Shown piece by piece: positions 8,291-16,709 of a stretch of 64,000 nt of DNA; positions within the stretch are counted from its first letter, which is position 1; every line of letters starts with the position of its first letter. The stretch comes from Acidobacteriota bacterium (GTDB lineage Bacteria; Acidobacteriota; Terriglobia; Bryobacterales; Bryobacteraceae). Where the stretch lies: positions 62,001-126,000 of the forward strand of contig JAPKYZ010000101.1 of assembly GCA_026394055.1 (NCBI GenBank), written 5' to 3'. A program made the translations under genes and the position numbers. Below the pieces are notes generated by a model, which had not been told where the DNA came from, did not search any database, and worked only from the letters and a program-made list of their open reading frames with translations.

Positions 8291-9958
8291 CTACTGCTGG
8301 CCGTAGCCCGGGCCGCGCACGATCCTGCCCGGCATCGCACCCGTATGTTTGCCTTGATCAATCACCGCAACGCCGTTGACGAAGACATACTCGACGCCCA
8401 CCGACACTTGGTGCGGCTTGTCGAACGTGGCGCGGTCAGCAATTGTGGCCGGGTCGAACACGACGACATCGGCCACCAGACCTTCGCGCAGCACGCCGCG
8501 ATCATGCAGGCTCAACCGCGTGGCGGTGGCGGAGGTCATCTTGCGGACCGCTTCTTCGAGCGGCATCACCTTTTCTTCCCGCACATACTTGCCCAGCAGA
8601 CGGGTAAAGTTGCCATAGGCCCGCGGGTGCGTCAGAGTGCCCGGCTTGTCGGGATTGGCTCCTTCGGCATCGCTGCCGAACTTCATCCACGGCTCCCGCA
8701 TCTGCATCTGCACGTTGTCCTCATCCATCAGGAAGAACACGGTGCCGATGCGCTGGCGTTCACTCAACACCAGATCCATCGCGGTCTCAATCCAGTCCTT
8801 GCCCATCATCTTGGCGACCTCCGCCAGACGCTTGCCCGCGTACGGCTGATTCTCCGGTTGGCGCAGGTCGAGCAGCAGGACGTTCTCGGCGCCGCCCAGC
8901 TCGCACAGGTTCTCCCAAGCCGAGGTCTGATGCGTGATTTCGGCGCGGATGGCCTTGCGCTTGGCCGGATCCTTCAAGTTGTCAAACAGGAAGCCGTCGG
9001 CGGAGGCGGATGGCGGAAAACACGCCGTCAGCCCGGTGCCACCGGCGACGTAGGTGTACATGTCGGCCTGCACATCTTCACCGCGCGCCCGGGCGGCATT
9101 GATCTTGGCGATCGCCTCGCGCATCTTGGGCCAGTTGCGCTTGCCGCCAGCCTTCAAGTGGTAGATCTCCACCGGCACACCGCCTTCACGGCCGATCCGG
9201 ATGGCTTCGTCAATGGCGGGCAGCAGTTGGTCGGCCTCGCTGCGCATGTGGGTGATGTAGACGCCGCCATAGGGCGCCATCGCCTGCGACAGAGCAATCA
9301 GCTCTTCAGTGGTGGCGTACTCGCCGGGCGGGTAGATCAAGGCCGTCGCCAAGCCGAACGCCCCGTCCTTCATCGCCTCCCGCACCAGTTGCTGCATCTG
9401 GGCGGTCTCAGCCGCAGTGGGCGAGCCTTGGGCCATGCCCTTCACATACATCCGGATAGTGGAGGCACCGACATAGCTGCCGAAATTCACGGACGAGCCA
9501 TGCTTCTCCATCGCCCGCAGCCATTCATCAAAGCCGCGCGGACCAGAGAACTCGATCTTGCCATCAGCGCCGCGCCCCAGCGTGGCCATACCGCTGACGG
9601 TCTTCTCATTCGCGGGGGCGTTGGTGGCCCCTTCGCCCATGATCTCGGTGGTGACGCCTTGGGTGACCTTGCTCATCACGCGGCCATCACCAGTCAGCAG
9701 CGCCGCGCGTGAGTGGCTTTGGATATCGATGAAGCCCGGCGCGATCACCTTGCCGCCCACATCAATGCGGCGGGTGGCGGGTGCATCTTTCAAGCGTCCG
9801 GCTGGAGCCATGCGCACGATCTTGCCGCCGGCGAGCGCGATATCGCCCCGGAACCACGCGGCCCCCGTGCCATCAACGATGCGCCCGTTGGTGAGCACCA
9901 CATCAAACGGAGCCTGGGCCAACCCGGCCAGCATCAGCGGAAGAGCGTACCAACACAT
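8291..9958 (-). CDS. N-acyl-D-amino-acid deacylase-like amidohydrolase
   Basis: The 555-residue protein has the layout of the D-aminoacylase/dihydroorotase amidohydrolase family: a beta-sandwich start (FDVVLTNGRIVDGTG), the GKVIAPGFID strand, THMRSE, YHLKAGG, a GSDA motif and a C-terminal ADVVVFDP strand. A short hydrophobic N-terminus suggests export. Two features are odd. The first metal motif, usually HxH, reads Q80-S-H82, and the segment that carries the bridging cysteine in classical D-aminoacylases (NCG) reads MGEG at 107-110. The active-site chemistry therefore differs from characterised enzymes. It lies upstream of the two metallo-beta-lactamase-fold genes on the same strand with a 244-base gap. 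A long opposite-strand frame (8204-9712) is a shadow. Confidence 0.8.
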   Translation of the reverse strand: MCWYALPLMLAGLAQAPFDVVLTNGRIVDGTGAAWFRGDIALAGGKIVRMAPAGRLKDAPATRRIDVGGKVIAPGFIDIQSHSRAALLTGDGRVMSKVTQGVTTEIMGEGATNAPANEKTVSGMATLGRGADGKIEFSGPRGFDEWLRAMEKHGSSVNFGSYVGASTIRMYVKGMAQGSPTAAETAQMQQLVREAMKDGAFGLATALIYPPGEYATTEELIALSQAMAPYGGVYITHMRSEADQLLPAIDEAIRIGREGGVPVEIYHLKAGGKRNWPKMREAIAKINAARARGEDVQADMYTYVAGGTGLTACFPPSASADGFLFDNLKDPAKRKAIRAEITHQTSAWENLCELGGAENVLLLDLRQPENQPYAGKRLAEVAKMMGKDWIETAMDLVLSERQRIGTVFFLMDEDNVQMQMREPWMKFGSDAEGANPDKPGTLTHPRAYGNFTRLLGKYVREEKVMPLEEAVRKMTSATATRLSLHDRGVLREGLVADVVVFDPATIADRATFDKPHQVSVGVEYVFVNGVAVIDQGKHTGAMPGRIVRGPGYGQQ

Positions 9959-10033
9959 GGATTCTATGGTGCGCCAATTCAGGCAGTGTGTCCACCGGCG
10001 GACGAGTGTCCTATTGGGCTTCTATTGACCAGG

Positions 10034-10639
10034 CTACTCGGCCAGGGGATCCCACACCGGCAGAAGATCCAGCACAAAACCCGCCACCGGCCCTTCGCCT
10101 TCCACCGAGGCCGCACCACCGCGGGTCTCCGCCTCAAAGCCGGGCCGATAGATCTCAACCGTGCGGGCGTCAGGGTCGATAAGCCAGCCCAGTTGAGCCC
10201 CATTGGCCAGCCACTCCACCATTTTCTCTCGCAGCGCCCGCGGCCGGTCCGACTGCGACCGTAGTTCGATCACAAAGTTCGGACACACGGGCCAGTAGCG
10301 GCTAAAGGCGGCCGGGTCCAGGTCTTTGATGCGGTGCTTAAAGATCCAGGCCGCGTCCGGCGACCTCCGGGCCGTGTTCGGCAGCAGCCATCCGGTGGAG
10401 GAGTCAAAGGCCACGCCACGCTTGTCCTGCCGGGCCCAGTTACTGAGTTGGCGGCTGATCTCGCTATTGCGGGCTCCGGTCCAGGTGTAGGTCTGCGGCA
10501 TGATGATCAGTTCACCAAGGGCGGATAGTTCCAGGTTCAGGTCGGGATGCTCGGTGCAAAGCTGCGCGAAGGCTTCGTCGGTCATGGGACCGACGGTGAG
10601 GATTGCGGGCAGATAGGCCTCATCAACCAGGAACGCCAT
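10034..10639 (-). CDS. Uma2 family putative endonuclease, second copy
   Basis: The 201-residue protein carries the family hallmarks: a variable N-terminal segment, then LSALGELIIMP, GWLLPN, SPDAAWI and FVIELRSQSD. The Asp of SPDAAW and the Glu of IELRS are the expected PD-(D/E)xK-like acidic positions, followed by a lysine in LREKM. ATG 10639 is chosen because it starts the family-like N-terminus and has a -10 box seven bases upstream; the frame extension to 10681 would pass through that box. It diverges from the acyl-CoA dehydrogenase gene. The function of this widespread family is not established. Confidence 0.85.
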   Translation of the reverse strand: MAFLVDEAYLPAILTVGPMTDEAFAQLCTEHPDLNLELSALGELIIMPQTYTWTGARNSEISRQLSNWARQDKRGVAFDSSTGWLLPNTARRSPDAAWIFKHRIKDLDPAAFSRYWPVCPNFVIELRSQSDRPRALREKMVEWLANGAQLGWLIDPDARTVEIYRPGFEAETRGGAASVEGEGPVAGFVLDLLPVWDPLAE

Positions 10640-10646
10640 GCCTAAT

Positions 10647-10652
10647 AGTATA
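10647..10652 (-). promoter_or_regulatory. -10 box at a predicted leaderless start (second Uma2 gene)
   Basis: TATACT on the minus strand ends 7 bases before ATG 10639, and no Shine-Dalgarno lies between. Transcription would start at the first codon. Confidence 0.55.
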
Positions 10653-10750
10653 AGGCCGCGAGTCTGCGATGCCCGGCCCACCCATCACGCCGGATGAGCT
10701 CAAACAACAACTCTACGCAATCATCGGCGGGGTGCGAAAATGTAGGCGGT

Positions 10751-11935
10751 ATGTCCACTGCCTCAGCCGATGTTGTGGCCGACGCCCCCGCGCGGCCGCT
10801 GACCTTGTTGTCAGAAGAGGAACAGATGTTCCAGGCCTCCGTGCGGCGCTTTGCCCGGGAGCAGATTGGGCCCCATGTCCGCAGCATGGACGAAGCGGGC
10901 CTGTTCCGGCCGGAGTTGCTCCAGCAGATGTTCGCGCTCGGCCTGATGGGCATCGATATTCCAGAAGAGTACGGCGGCCAGGGCGGCACCTTCTTCCAGA
11001 GCGTGCTGGCCGTGGAAGAGCTGGCAAAAGTGGACCCGGCGGCGGCGGTGATTGTCGATGTCCAGAACACGCTGGTGAACAATGCGATTCTGCGGTGGGC
11101 CACCGAAGAGCAGAAGCGGACCTATCTGCCGCGCCTGGCTTCGAATACGTTGGCCTCCTACGCGCTGAGCGAGGCAGGGGCAGGCTCGGACGCCTTCGCA
11201 CTCTCGACGCGAGCCGTCGACAAGGGCGACTACTGGTCACTCACCGGACGCAAGTTGTGGATCACCAACGCTCACGAGGCGGGGCTGTTTCTCGTGTTCG
11301 CCACCATCGACCCGGCACTGGGCTACAAGGGCATCACCTGCTTTCTAGTGGAGCGCGACTCTCCGGGCTTTGCCGTCGGCAAGAAGGAAGACAAGCTGGG
11401 CATTCGCGCGTCGTCCACCTGTGAGCTGATCTTGGACGATTGCCGCGTCCCGAAAGCCAACGTGATGGGCGAGGTGGGCAAGGGCTACAAGATCGCCATC
11501 GAGACCTTGAATGAAGGCCGCATCGCGATTGGCGGCCAGATGCTGGGCCTGGCTGCCGGGGCGCTCGATCACGCCGTGGCCTACGCCAAGCAGCGCAAGG
11601 CGTTCGGCAAAGTGATTGGCGAATTCCAGGGCGTGCAGTTTGAGATCGCGCAGATGGCGGTCGAGGTCGAAGCGGCGCGACTGCTGGTGTACAACGCGGC
11701 GCGGCTACGTGACGGCGGGCACGATTTCGTGTCGCAAGCCGCGATGGCCAAGTATTTCGCGTCGGACATCGCCGAAAAATGCGCCTCCCGGGCGATAGAA
11801 GTATTGGGAGGCGTCGGCTTCACCAAGGACTACCCGGTGGAAAAGCTGTATCGTGATGCCAAGATCGGACGTATCTATGAAGGGACGTCCAATATGCAGC
11901 GCGTCGTGATTGCCAAAGATCTGTTGAGCCGGTAA
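10751..11935 (+). CDS. Acyl-CoA dehydrogenase
   Basis: The 394-residue protein is a complete flavin-dependent acyl-CoA dehydrogenase: an N-terminal helical domain (LLSEEEQMFQASVRRFA), the signature YALSEAGAGSDAF, a middle beta domain with KLWITNA, the signature around QRKAFGKVIGEFQGVQ, and the C-terminal IYEGTSNMQRVVIA motif. The Glu in IYEGT is at the position of the catalytic base in short/medium-chain enzymes. It introduces the alpha-beta double bond in fatty or branched-chain acyl-CoA and passes electrons to ETF. ATG 10751 fits the family length better than 10694. A LolA-like gene starts 13 bases after its stop. Confidence 0.93.
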   Translation: MSTASADVVADAPARPLTLLSEEEQMFQASVRRFAREQIGPHVRSMDEAGLFRPELLQQMFALGLMGIDIPEEYGGQGGTFFQSVLAVEELAKVDPAAAVIVDVQNTLVNNAILRWATEEQKRTYLPRLASNTLASYALSEAGAGSDAFALSTRAVDKGDYWSLTGRKLWITNAHEAGLFLVFATIDPALGYKGITCFLVERDSPGFAVGKKEDKLGIRASSTCELILDDCRVPKANVMGEVGKGYKIAIETLNEGRIAIGGQMLGLAAGALDHAVAYAKQRKAFGKVIGEFQGVQFEIAQMAVEVEAARLLVYNAARLRDGGHDFVSQAAMAKYFASDIAEKCASRAIEVLGGVGFTKDYPVEKLYRDAKIGRIYEGTSNMQRVVIAKDLLSR

Positions 11936-11948
11936 GGAAAGATTGACC

Positions 11949-12713
11949 ATGATTTCTGCGATTCTGTTTACCCTGTCGTTGGCCCAGGCGGACCCTTCGC
12001 CGGCCGAGGTCGAGAAGATCATCGCCAACTTTGCCGCCAAGGAGTCGGAGTTCTCCCGGGCGCGCGAGAGCTACACCTACCGCCAGACCGCGCGCCTGGT
12101 CGAGATGGACCGCAACGGCCGCACCACTGGCCGCTGGGAGATGGTGTCGGACATCGTCTTCGACCCGAGCGGACGCCGCAACGAAAAGGTAGTCCGCAGC
12201 CCGGTACCCACACTGACGCAAATCTCGCTGTCGCCCGAAGACGAACAGGACATGCGCAGCGTCCAGCCGTTCGTGCTGACGACCAAGGACGTCGGCAACT
12301 ACCACGTACGCTACCTGGGCCGCGAAACGCTGGATGAGATCGGCTGCTTTGTGTTCGCCGTCAAGCCCAAGAAGATGGAAACCGGCCTGCGCTACTTTAC
12401 CGGCATGATCTGGGTGGACGACAAGGAACTGCAGATTGTGAAGACGTATGGCCGCGCGCGCGGAATTCTTGCGAAGAAGTCTGACCAGCAGTTCCCGAAG
12501 TTTGAGACCTACCGCGAACAGATCGATGGCAAATACTGGTTCCCCACCTACACCACGGCCAACGACATCCTGGTGTTCCAGGACAACACAGTGCCGATCA
12601 AGCAGACGATCAAGTACGAGGACTACAAGCAGTTCAAGAGCGACGTGAAGATCACCTTTGGCGACGAAGTACCGGCGGCGGCTCCGCCGTCTCCCGCCAA
12701 GCCCAAGCCGTAG
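11949..12713 (+). CDS. Secreted protein resembling outer-membrane lipoprotein-sorting (LolA-like) proteins
   Basis: The 254-residue protein starts with a short signal sequence (ISAILFTLSLAQA) and shows the beta-rich pattern of LolA-fold secreted proteins common in acidobacteria: YTYRQTARLVEMD, the FDPSGRRNEKVV turn, GRETLDEIGCFVFAVKP, FTGMIWVDDKELQIVKTYG and KYWFPTYT. Strand order resembles LolA/LolB/VioE-fold proteins, but no characterised function can be assigned. ATG 11949 is chosen over TTG 11943 because AAGGAAAG is correctly spaced. It follows the acyl-CoA dehydrogenase by 13 bases and is probably cotranscribed. The C-terminus is a proline-rich tail. Confidence 0.65.
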   Translation: MISAILFTLSLAQADPSPAEVEKIIANFAAKESEFSRARESYTYRQTARLVEMDRNGRTTGRWEMVSDIVFDPSGRRNEKVVRSPVPTLTQISLSPEDEQDMRSVQPFVLTTKDVGNYHVRYLGRETLDEIGCFVFAVKPKKMETGLRYFTGMIWVDDKELQIVKTYGRARGILAKKSDQQFPKFETYREQIDGKYWFPTYTTANDILVFQDNTVPIKQTIKYEDYKQFKSDVKITFGDEVPAAAPPSPAKPKP

Positions 12714-12717
12714 CAGC

Positions 12718-13338
12718 TTAGCGCGCTGGCGCGGGCTGTTTCAGCGCTCGGTACTCCACCTTCCGGATGCGTCCGGCGGAGTTGTAGGACATGAAGCCCA
12801 CCGGCGTGGTCAGCTTCGCTTCGCCCGGCCGCAGATCGATGCGCCGGCCGGTGATCACGACATCGATGACGGGTTTTTCGTCGATCCACGCCTGCAGCCG
12901 GTCATCGGTGACGCGCAGCCGGAAGCCGTACCAGCGGCCATTTTCGAAATTGAAGTAGGTGCGCGTCTCATTGTCCGCCGCATCCCAGCCATCGATGCTA
13001 GAGATGCCGACAATGTCGCCGCCCCAGCCTCCGGTGACGAGGGTGGCGAAGGACTCCTTTACCGGAAAAGTGAAGCTGGCAAAAAAGTCGTTCCCCTTCT
13101 CCCGCTGCGCCTCAAAGCGGACCTCATAGCCGGATGACGGAAAGGGTCCCGTGCGATGGACGCCCGTGAACGGCGCGCCCGGCGGCAGTGCGATGACGCC
13201 CTCGTTGACCACGGCGGCGCCATCGCCGCGGAACGCCACTTCCTGCCAGCCCGTCAGCGTCTGCCACTCACCGGTCTGTGCAGCCGAGGGCAAACAGACC
13301 AACAGGATGGCGGCGAGGTGAATGAAGCGTAGGGCCAT
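12718..13338 (-). CDS. Secreted DUF1080 (3-keto-disaccharide hydrolase-like) protein
   Basis: The 206-residue protein has a clear signal peptide (LAAILLVCLPSAAQ) and a single jelly-roll domain typical of DUF1080/PF06439: GWQEVAFRGDGAAVVNEGVIAL, YEVRFEAQ, GRWYGFRLRVTDDRLQAWIDEKPV and VGFMSYNSAG. These concanavalin-like domains bind or cleave glycans; the family is abundant in Acidobacteria and Planctomycetes. The catalytic residues are not obvious here, so it may be a binding protein. It converges with the LolA-like gene, the two stops being only a few bases apart. Confidence 0.75.
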   Translation of the reverse strand: MALRFIHLAAILLVCLPSAAQTGEWQTLTGWQEVAFRGDGAAVVNEGVIALPPGAPFTGVHRTGPFPSSGYEVRFEAQREKGNDFFASFTFPVKESFATLVTGGWGGDIVGISSIDGWDAADNETRTYFNFENGRWYGFRLRVTDDRLQAWIDEKPVIDVVITGRRIDLRPGEAKLTTPVGFMSYNSAGRIRKVEYRALKQPAPAR

Positions 13339-13411
13339 GGTGCCAGTGTGTGCCTAGTACTAAACCCAGGTCAAGGATCGGACATTGTTCTGGTCCTCTT
13401 TCGGGCCAGCT

Positions 13412-13420
13412 TGCTAGAAT
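13412..13420 (+). promoter_or_regulatory. Extended -10 promoter at a predicted leaderless start (methyltransferase)
   Basis: TGC-TAGAAT is a full extended -10 element ending 9 bases before ATG 13430. The transcript would begin 2-3 bases before the start codon. There is no Shine-Dalgarno and no good -35 box. Confidence 0.6.
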
Positions 13421-13429
13421 ACTGGTGCG

Positions 13430-14173
13430 ATGTGGACAGCCTTTCAGTATCGCCTGTTGCGAGCCATCTCCCCCGGAGGACCTACCGGGATGGATGGTGC
13501 CGCCTACATCAACAAATCCAAAATCAGGGTGTTGTTGGGCGACAAGCTGCTGGATGAGATCCAGGGGCAAACCGTGGTCGACTTCGGGTGTGGCGACGGC
13601 CACGAAGCAGTGGAACTGGCCAAGCACGGGGCGGCCCGCGTCATTGGCGTCGACATTCGCGAAAACGCGTTGGTCAACGCCCGCAAATTCGCCGAGCAGG
13701 AAGGGGTGGCGGACCGATGCTCGTTTGTCACCAAGCTCGCGGAGCCCGTCGACCGGATTGTCTCCCTCGATGCCTTCGAACACTTTTCCGACCCTGCGGG
13801 CATCCTGGAGTTGATGAGCACCCTACTCCGCCCCGGCGGCCGCGTAATCGCCAGCTTCGGCCCCACCTGGTACCACCCCTTGGGCGGGCACCTGTTTTCG
13901 GTATTCCCCTGGGCGCACCTGATCTTTTCGGAGAAGGCGTTGATCCGGTGGCGCAACGACCTCCGCAACGACGGCGCCACCCGCTTCCATGAAGTGGAAG
14001 GCGGACTGAATAGCATGACCATCGCCCGGTTCGAACGGCTGGTCAAAGAAAGTCCGCTGCAGCTGCAGCAGATCGAAACGGTCCCGATCCGTAAGCTGCG
14101 GCCCATCCATAACTCACTGACACGTGAGTTCACTAGCGCCTTGGTCCGCTGCCAACTCGTCAAGCCCGTTTAG
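13430..14173 (+). CDS. Class I SAM-dependent methyltransferase
   Basis: The 247-residue protein has a Rossmann methyltransferase core: motif I VVDFGCGDGHEAVELA (about residues 47-62), the acidic end of strand 2 in VIGVDIRE, a strand 4 segment DRIVSLDAFEHF and a following LLRPGGRVIASF. This is the layout of ubiquinone/UbiE-like (Methyltransf_11/23) enzymes acting on small molecules. The second half (GHLFSVFPWAHLIFSE) resembles membrane-associated methyltransferases of lipid or polyketide substrates, so the substrate cannot be specified. It is a stand-alone gene with its own promoter, converging with the phosphotransferase gene. Confidence 0.88.
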   Translation: MWTAFQYRLLRAISPGGPTGMDGAAYINKSKIRVLLGDKLLDEIQGQTVVDFGCGDGHEAVELAKHGAARVIGVDIRENALVNARKFAEQEGVADRCSFVTKLAEPVDRIVSLDAFEHFSDPAGILELMSTLLRPGGRVIASFGPTWYHPLGGHLFSVFPWAHLIFSEKALIRWRNDLRNDGATRFHEVEGGLNSMTIARFERLVKESPLQLQQIETVPIRKLRPIHNSLTREFTSALVRCQLVKPV

Positions 14174-14196
14174 CGGCTTCCGCGGGGGCTACGGCG

Positions 14197-15051
14197 TCAC
14201 GCCTCGTCAAGAAATTGCCGATAGGTGGCGATTTCAACGCGGCACTCGGGGCTCTCCGCGGCGTCATCGAGCGCGTCTTCAAGACGATCCCAGATCAGGC
14301 AGGCACGCAGAAAGCTACCCAAGAGCGCCCGGCCTTCCCGCCCATAGCCATCCAGCGCCGCAGGCACCAGCTCCCAGGGCACAGCGGCGAAGTCGAGCAC
14401 AGGGTCACCCCATCCGGCGTCGCCCCAATCGATCAGAGCTAGCAGGCGTGCCTCAGCGGTGCACATGATGTTCATCTGGTGCAGATCATTGTGGAGGAAG
14501 CAGGTTGCCGCGCTGCGCTGCTGCACCAGGGGGGCCAGCTCTGCGATGAGACGCTCCATTTGCCGGATGTCGGCGGGGGCCGCGTGGCCGGAGTCCGCCC
14601 AATGGCGCAATGCCGGCTCCAGGTCCATCTCCCGTCCAGGCTCATCCAGGTAGCCATCAGGATCCGGGCAAGCCGTCACTTGGGAATGAAGCTTGAAGAT
14701 CTCCTGACCGACTTGCCGCCACACTTCCTGCTGCGCCCGATCGTCGAACCCGGCCAGGCCCAGTGTTTCGCCGTGCACCCGCTCCCACAGCGAATAGGGC
14801 CGGTCGACCAGTGTCCTTGAATCGTCAAACGCAATCAGACGCGGACTCAGCACGCCTACGCGATAGGCCACCGGGGCCGCAACGGACTCCGTGCGGGCAT
14901 CAGGTAAGGCCTCTGGATGGTCCGTCGCCACCCGCAGAACCAGGTCCCGGGTCGCATAGATGCGATTGGCAATCCCCGTGGCGGATAGAGGCTCCCAGGG
15001 TCCACTGACGCCATGGCGGCGCAGAATCTCATCAACCGGATCAGTGATCAT
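14197..15051 (-). CDS. Aminoglycoside phosphotransferase (APH) family kinase-like protein
   Basis: The 284-residue protein shows the APH/choline-kinase catalytic loop HNDLHQMNIM (His-x-Asp with downstream Asn) and the metal-binding IDWGDAGWGDP. The N-lobe strand LVLRVATDHPEA carries the likely nucleotide-binding arginine or lysine region. Family members phosphorylate aminoglycosides, macrolides, homoserine or other small alcohols. No resistance specificity is implied by the sequence, and it sits among housekeeping genes rather than in a mobile cassette. The start at 15051 has only a weak ribosome-binding site. Confidence 0.85.
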   Translation of the reverse strand: MITDPVDEILRRHGVSGPWEPLSATGIANRIYATRDLVLRVATDHPEALPDARTESVAAPVAYRVGVLSPRLIAFDDSRTLVDRPYSLWERVHGETLGLAGFDDRAQQEVWRQVGQEIFKLHSQVTACPDPDGYLDEPGREMDLEPALRHWADSGHAAPADIRQMERLIAELAPLVQQRSAATCFLHNDLHQMNIMCTAEARLLALIDWGDAGWGDPVLDFAAVPWELVPAALDGYGREGRALLGSFLRACLIWDRLEDALDDAAESPECRVEIATYRQFLDEA

Positions 15052-15161
15052 CTTTCGTATCCCATGAGGGCGGGCACCAGTCCGGCCCCATTCTCATGAT
15101 CACCAGTTGCCGCGGGTTGACGCAATGCCCCGCACTTCTGGGGAGCCAGATGCCGGAACGG

Positions 15162-16697
15162 CTACCAGGCGGTGGGGGTGGCCTTGGGTTGCGAAACCGG
15201 CTCGACGCCCGCGGCCAGCATCACCTCTTGCAAAGCGGCGATGGTGGGCGGCGAAGGCTTGTAGTTGCCAAACCGGTAGCCTTCCGCGATCCGCAGCGGC
15301 GTCCAGCCCGATTTATTGGGGCGGTTCCAGATCTTGATGTCCGCACCCTTCTGCGCCAGCAGCTTTACGGCGAGAGGATGATTCCGGTAGGCGGCGCCGT
15401 GCATGGCAGTTTCGCCATTCTTGTCCACCGCGTTGATGTCGACGCCCAGATCGATGGCTACTTGCAGTGCTTCCACAATCTCGCTCTCGGTGCCGGCATC
15501 CTCGCCGGGTGAGCGGGTACCCAAGCCAGCGGCCACGATGATGGCGTTGGCGCCGTCGGCCGTGGGAATCTTCGGGTCCGCCCCGAGTGCCGCCAGCGTG
15601 CGCATCAGCTCGGCATCACCGGCCCGGGCGGCCATCACAAACGGCGTAGCACCCAGCGTGTTGAGACTGGTCAACCCCAAGCCGACGCGCTTGGTCATGC
15701 GGCTGTTGAGATCAGCGCCCTTGGACGCGAACTTCTTTACCAACTCAATGCTGGTGAGGTTGCCGGAGCCATCGGGCGCCGGGTCGTTATCGCCCAAGCC
15801 GGGCTTCCGGACGATGGTGAGCACGTGGAGCGCGGTGTAGCCCGGGCCATTGGCGTTGGGGTCAGCCCCGGCGTCGAGCAGGGCGGCCGCCAGCTCAAAA
15901 TGCGCGTTCAGAACCGCCAGGATCAGTGCGCTGGAGCCTGCGCGGGCACCACGCGACGGCGGCTTCTTGCCCGCTGCGAGTACGATCGTATCGTTGACGT
16001 CGGCCCCGGCCTTCAACAGCGCCTTCACGGCCTCAATGCGGCCCTCACGCACAGCGAACAGCAGAGCGTTGTAGCCGGAATCGAGACGCACCTTCAGATC
16101 GGCACCGGCTTTCAGCAGTGCCTCAATGGTCTGCGCATGGCCTTCCGCCGCCGCCCACATCAGCGCCGTCTGCCCGCGGCCTTCAGTGGCGTTGACGGCA
16201 GCTCCACGCTTAAGCAGAGCCTGCACCGCCTCCACCCGGCCCGTGCGCGCGGCAATCATGAGCGGTGTCTCTCCGCCGGGCAACCGAGCTTCGCGGTCCG
16301 CACCTTCGTTCAGCAGCAGCTCCACCATCGGCGCACTGCCATTGGTGCAGGCCAGCGACAAAGCGGTGACCCCGTAACGATTGGCGGCCTTCACCTCGGC
16401 ACCGGCCTCAATCAAGACGCGCGCTAAACGGAGGTCGTCCCGTTGCGCGGCCCAGTGCAGAGCGGTGGTGCCATTGGGTTGCGCCTGATTGACGTTTACC
16501 CGCCCCGCGAGCATCGCCTCGACGGCAGTGCGATCGCCGCGTTGTGCAGCATCGGCAATCGGCGCATCAGCTGCGGCGGCCAAGGTGACGGCGGCGAGAG
16601 TGAGCGCAAGAAGCCAGACGGGGCGCGGCGAAAGCAGGGGAAGGCTCCGCTCCATTCTGTCGCGGCTCGGTGCGAGGCAATTTCGGGTGGGGGTCAT
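15162..16697 (-). CDS. Exported ankyrin-repeat protein
   Basis: The 511-residue protein begins with a hydrophobic export signal (residues of about 25-44, ending near AAAADAP) and then consists of about ten ankyrin repeats with the usual G-x-TALHWAA, GADVN, GETPLMIAAR and GHAQTIEALLKAGAD units. Two repeats are lengthened by inserts. Ankyrin arrays bind protein partners. It starts 12 bases after the stop of the DUF1552 gene, itself 12 bases behind the DUF1592 cytochrome gene, so the three are almost surely cotranscribed and the ankyrin protein may be a periplasmic partner of the other two. This three-gene order recurs in Solibacter-like genomes as I recall, but I cannot check it here. Confidence 0.88.
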   Translation of the reverse strand: MTPTRNCLAPSRDRMERSLPLLSPRPVWLLALTLAAVTLAAAADAPIADAAQRGDRTAVEAMLAGRVNVNQAQPNGTTALHWAAQRDDLRLARVLIEAGAEVKAANRYGVTALSLACTNGSAPMVELLLNEGADREARLPGGETPLMIAARTGRVEAVQALLKRGAAVNATEGRGQTALMWAAAEGHAQTIEALLKAGADLKVRLDSGYNALLFAVREGRIEAVKALLKAGADVNDTIVLAAGKKPPSRGARAGSSALILAVLNAHFELAAALLDAGADPNANGPGYTALHVLTIVRKPGLGDNDPAPDGSGNLTSIELVKKFASKGADLNSRMTKRVGLGLTSLNTLGATPFVMAARAGDAELMRTLAALGADPKIPTADGANAIIVAAGLGTRSPGEDAGTESEIVEALQVAIDLGVDINAVDKNGETAMHGAAYRNHPLAVKLLAQKGADIKIWNRPNKSGWTPLRIAEGYRFGNYKPSPPTIAALQEVMLAAGVEPVSQPKATPTAW

Positions 16698-16709
16698 CGG
16701 AGCCCTAAG

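Noticed and set aside
8204-9712. 502-codon plus-strand frame
   Set aside because: Antisense shadow of the deacylase-like gene, with no family-like sequence.
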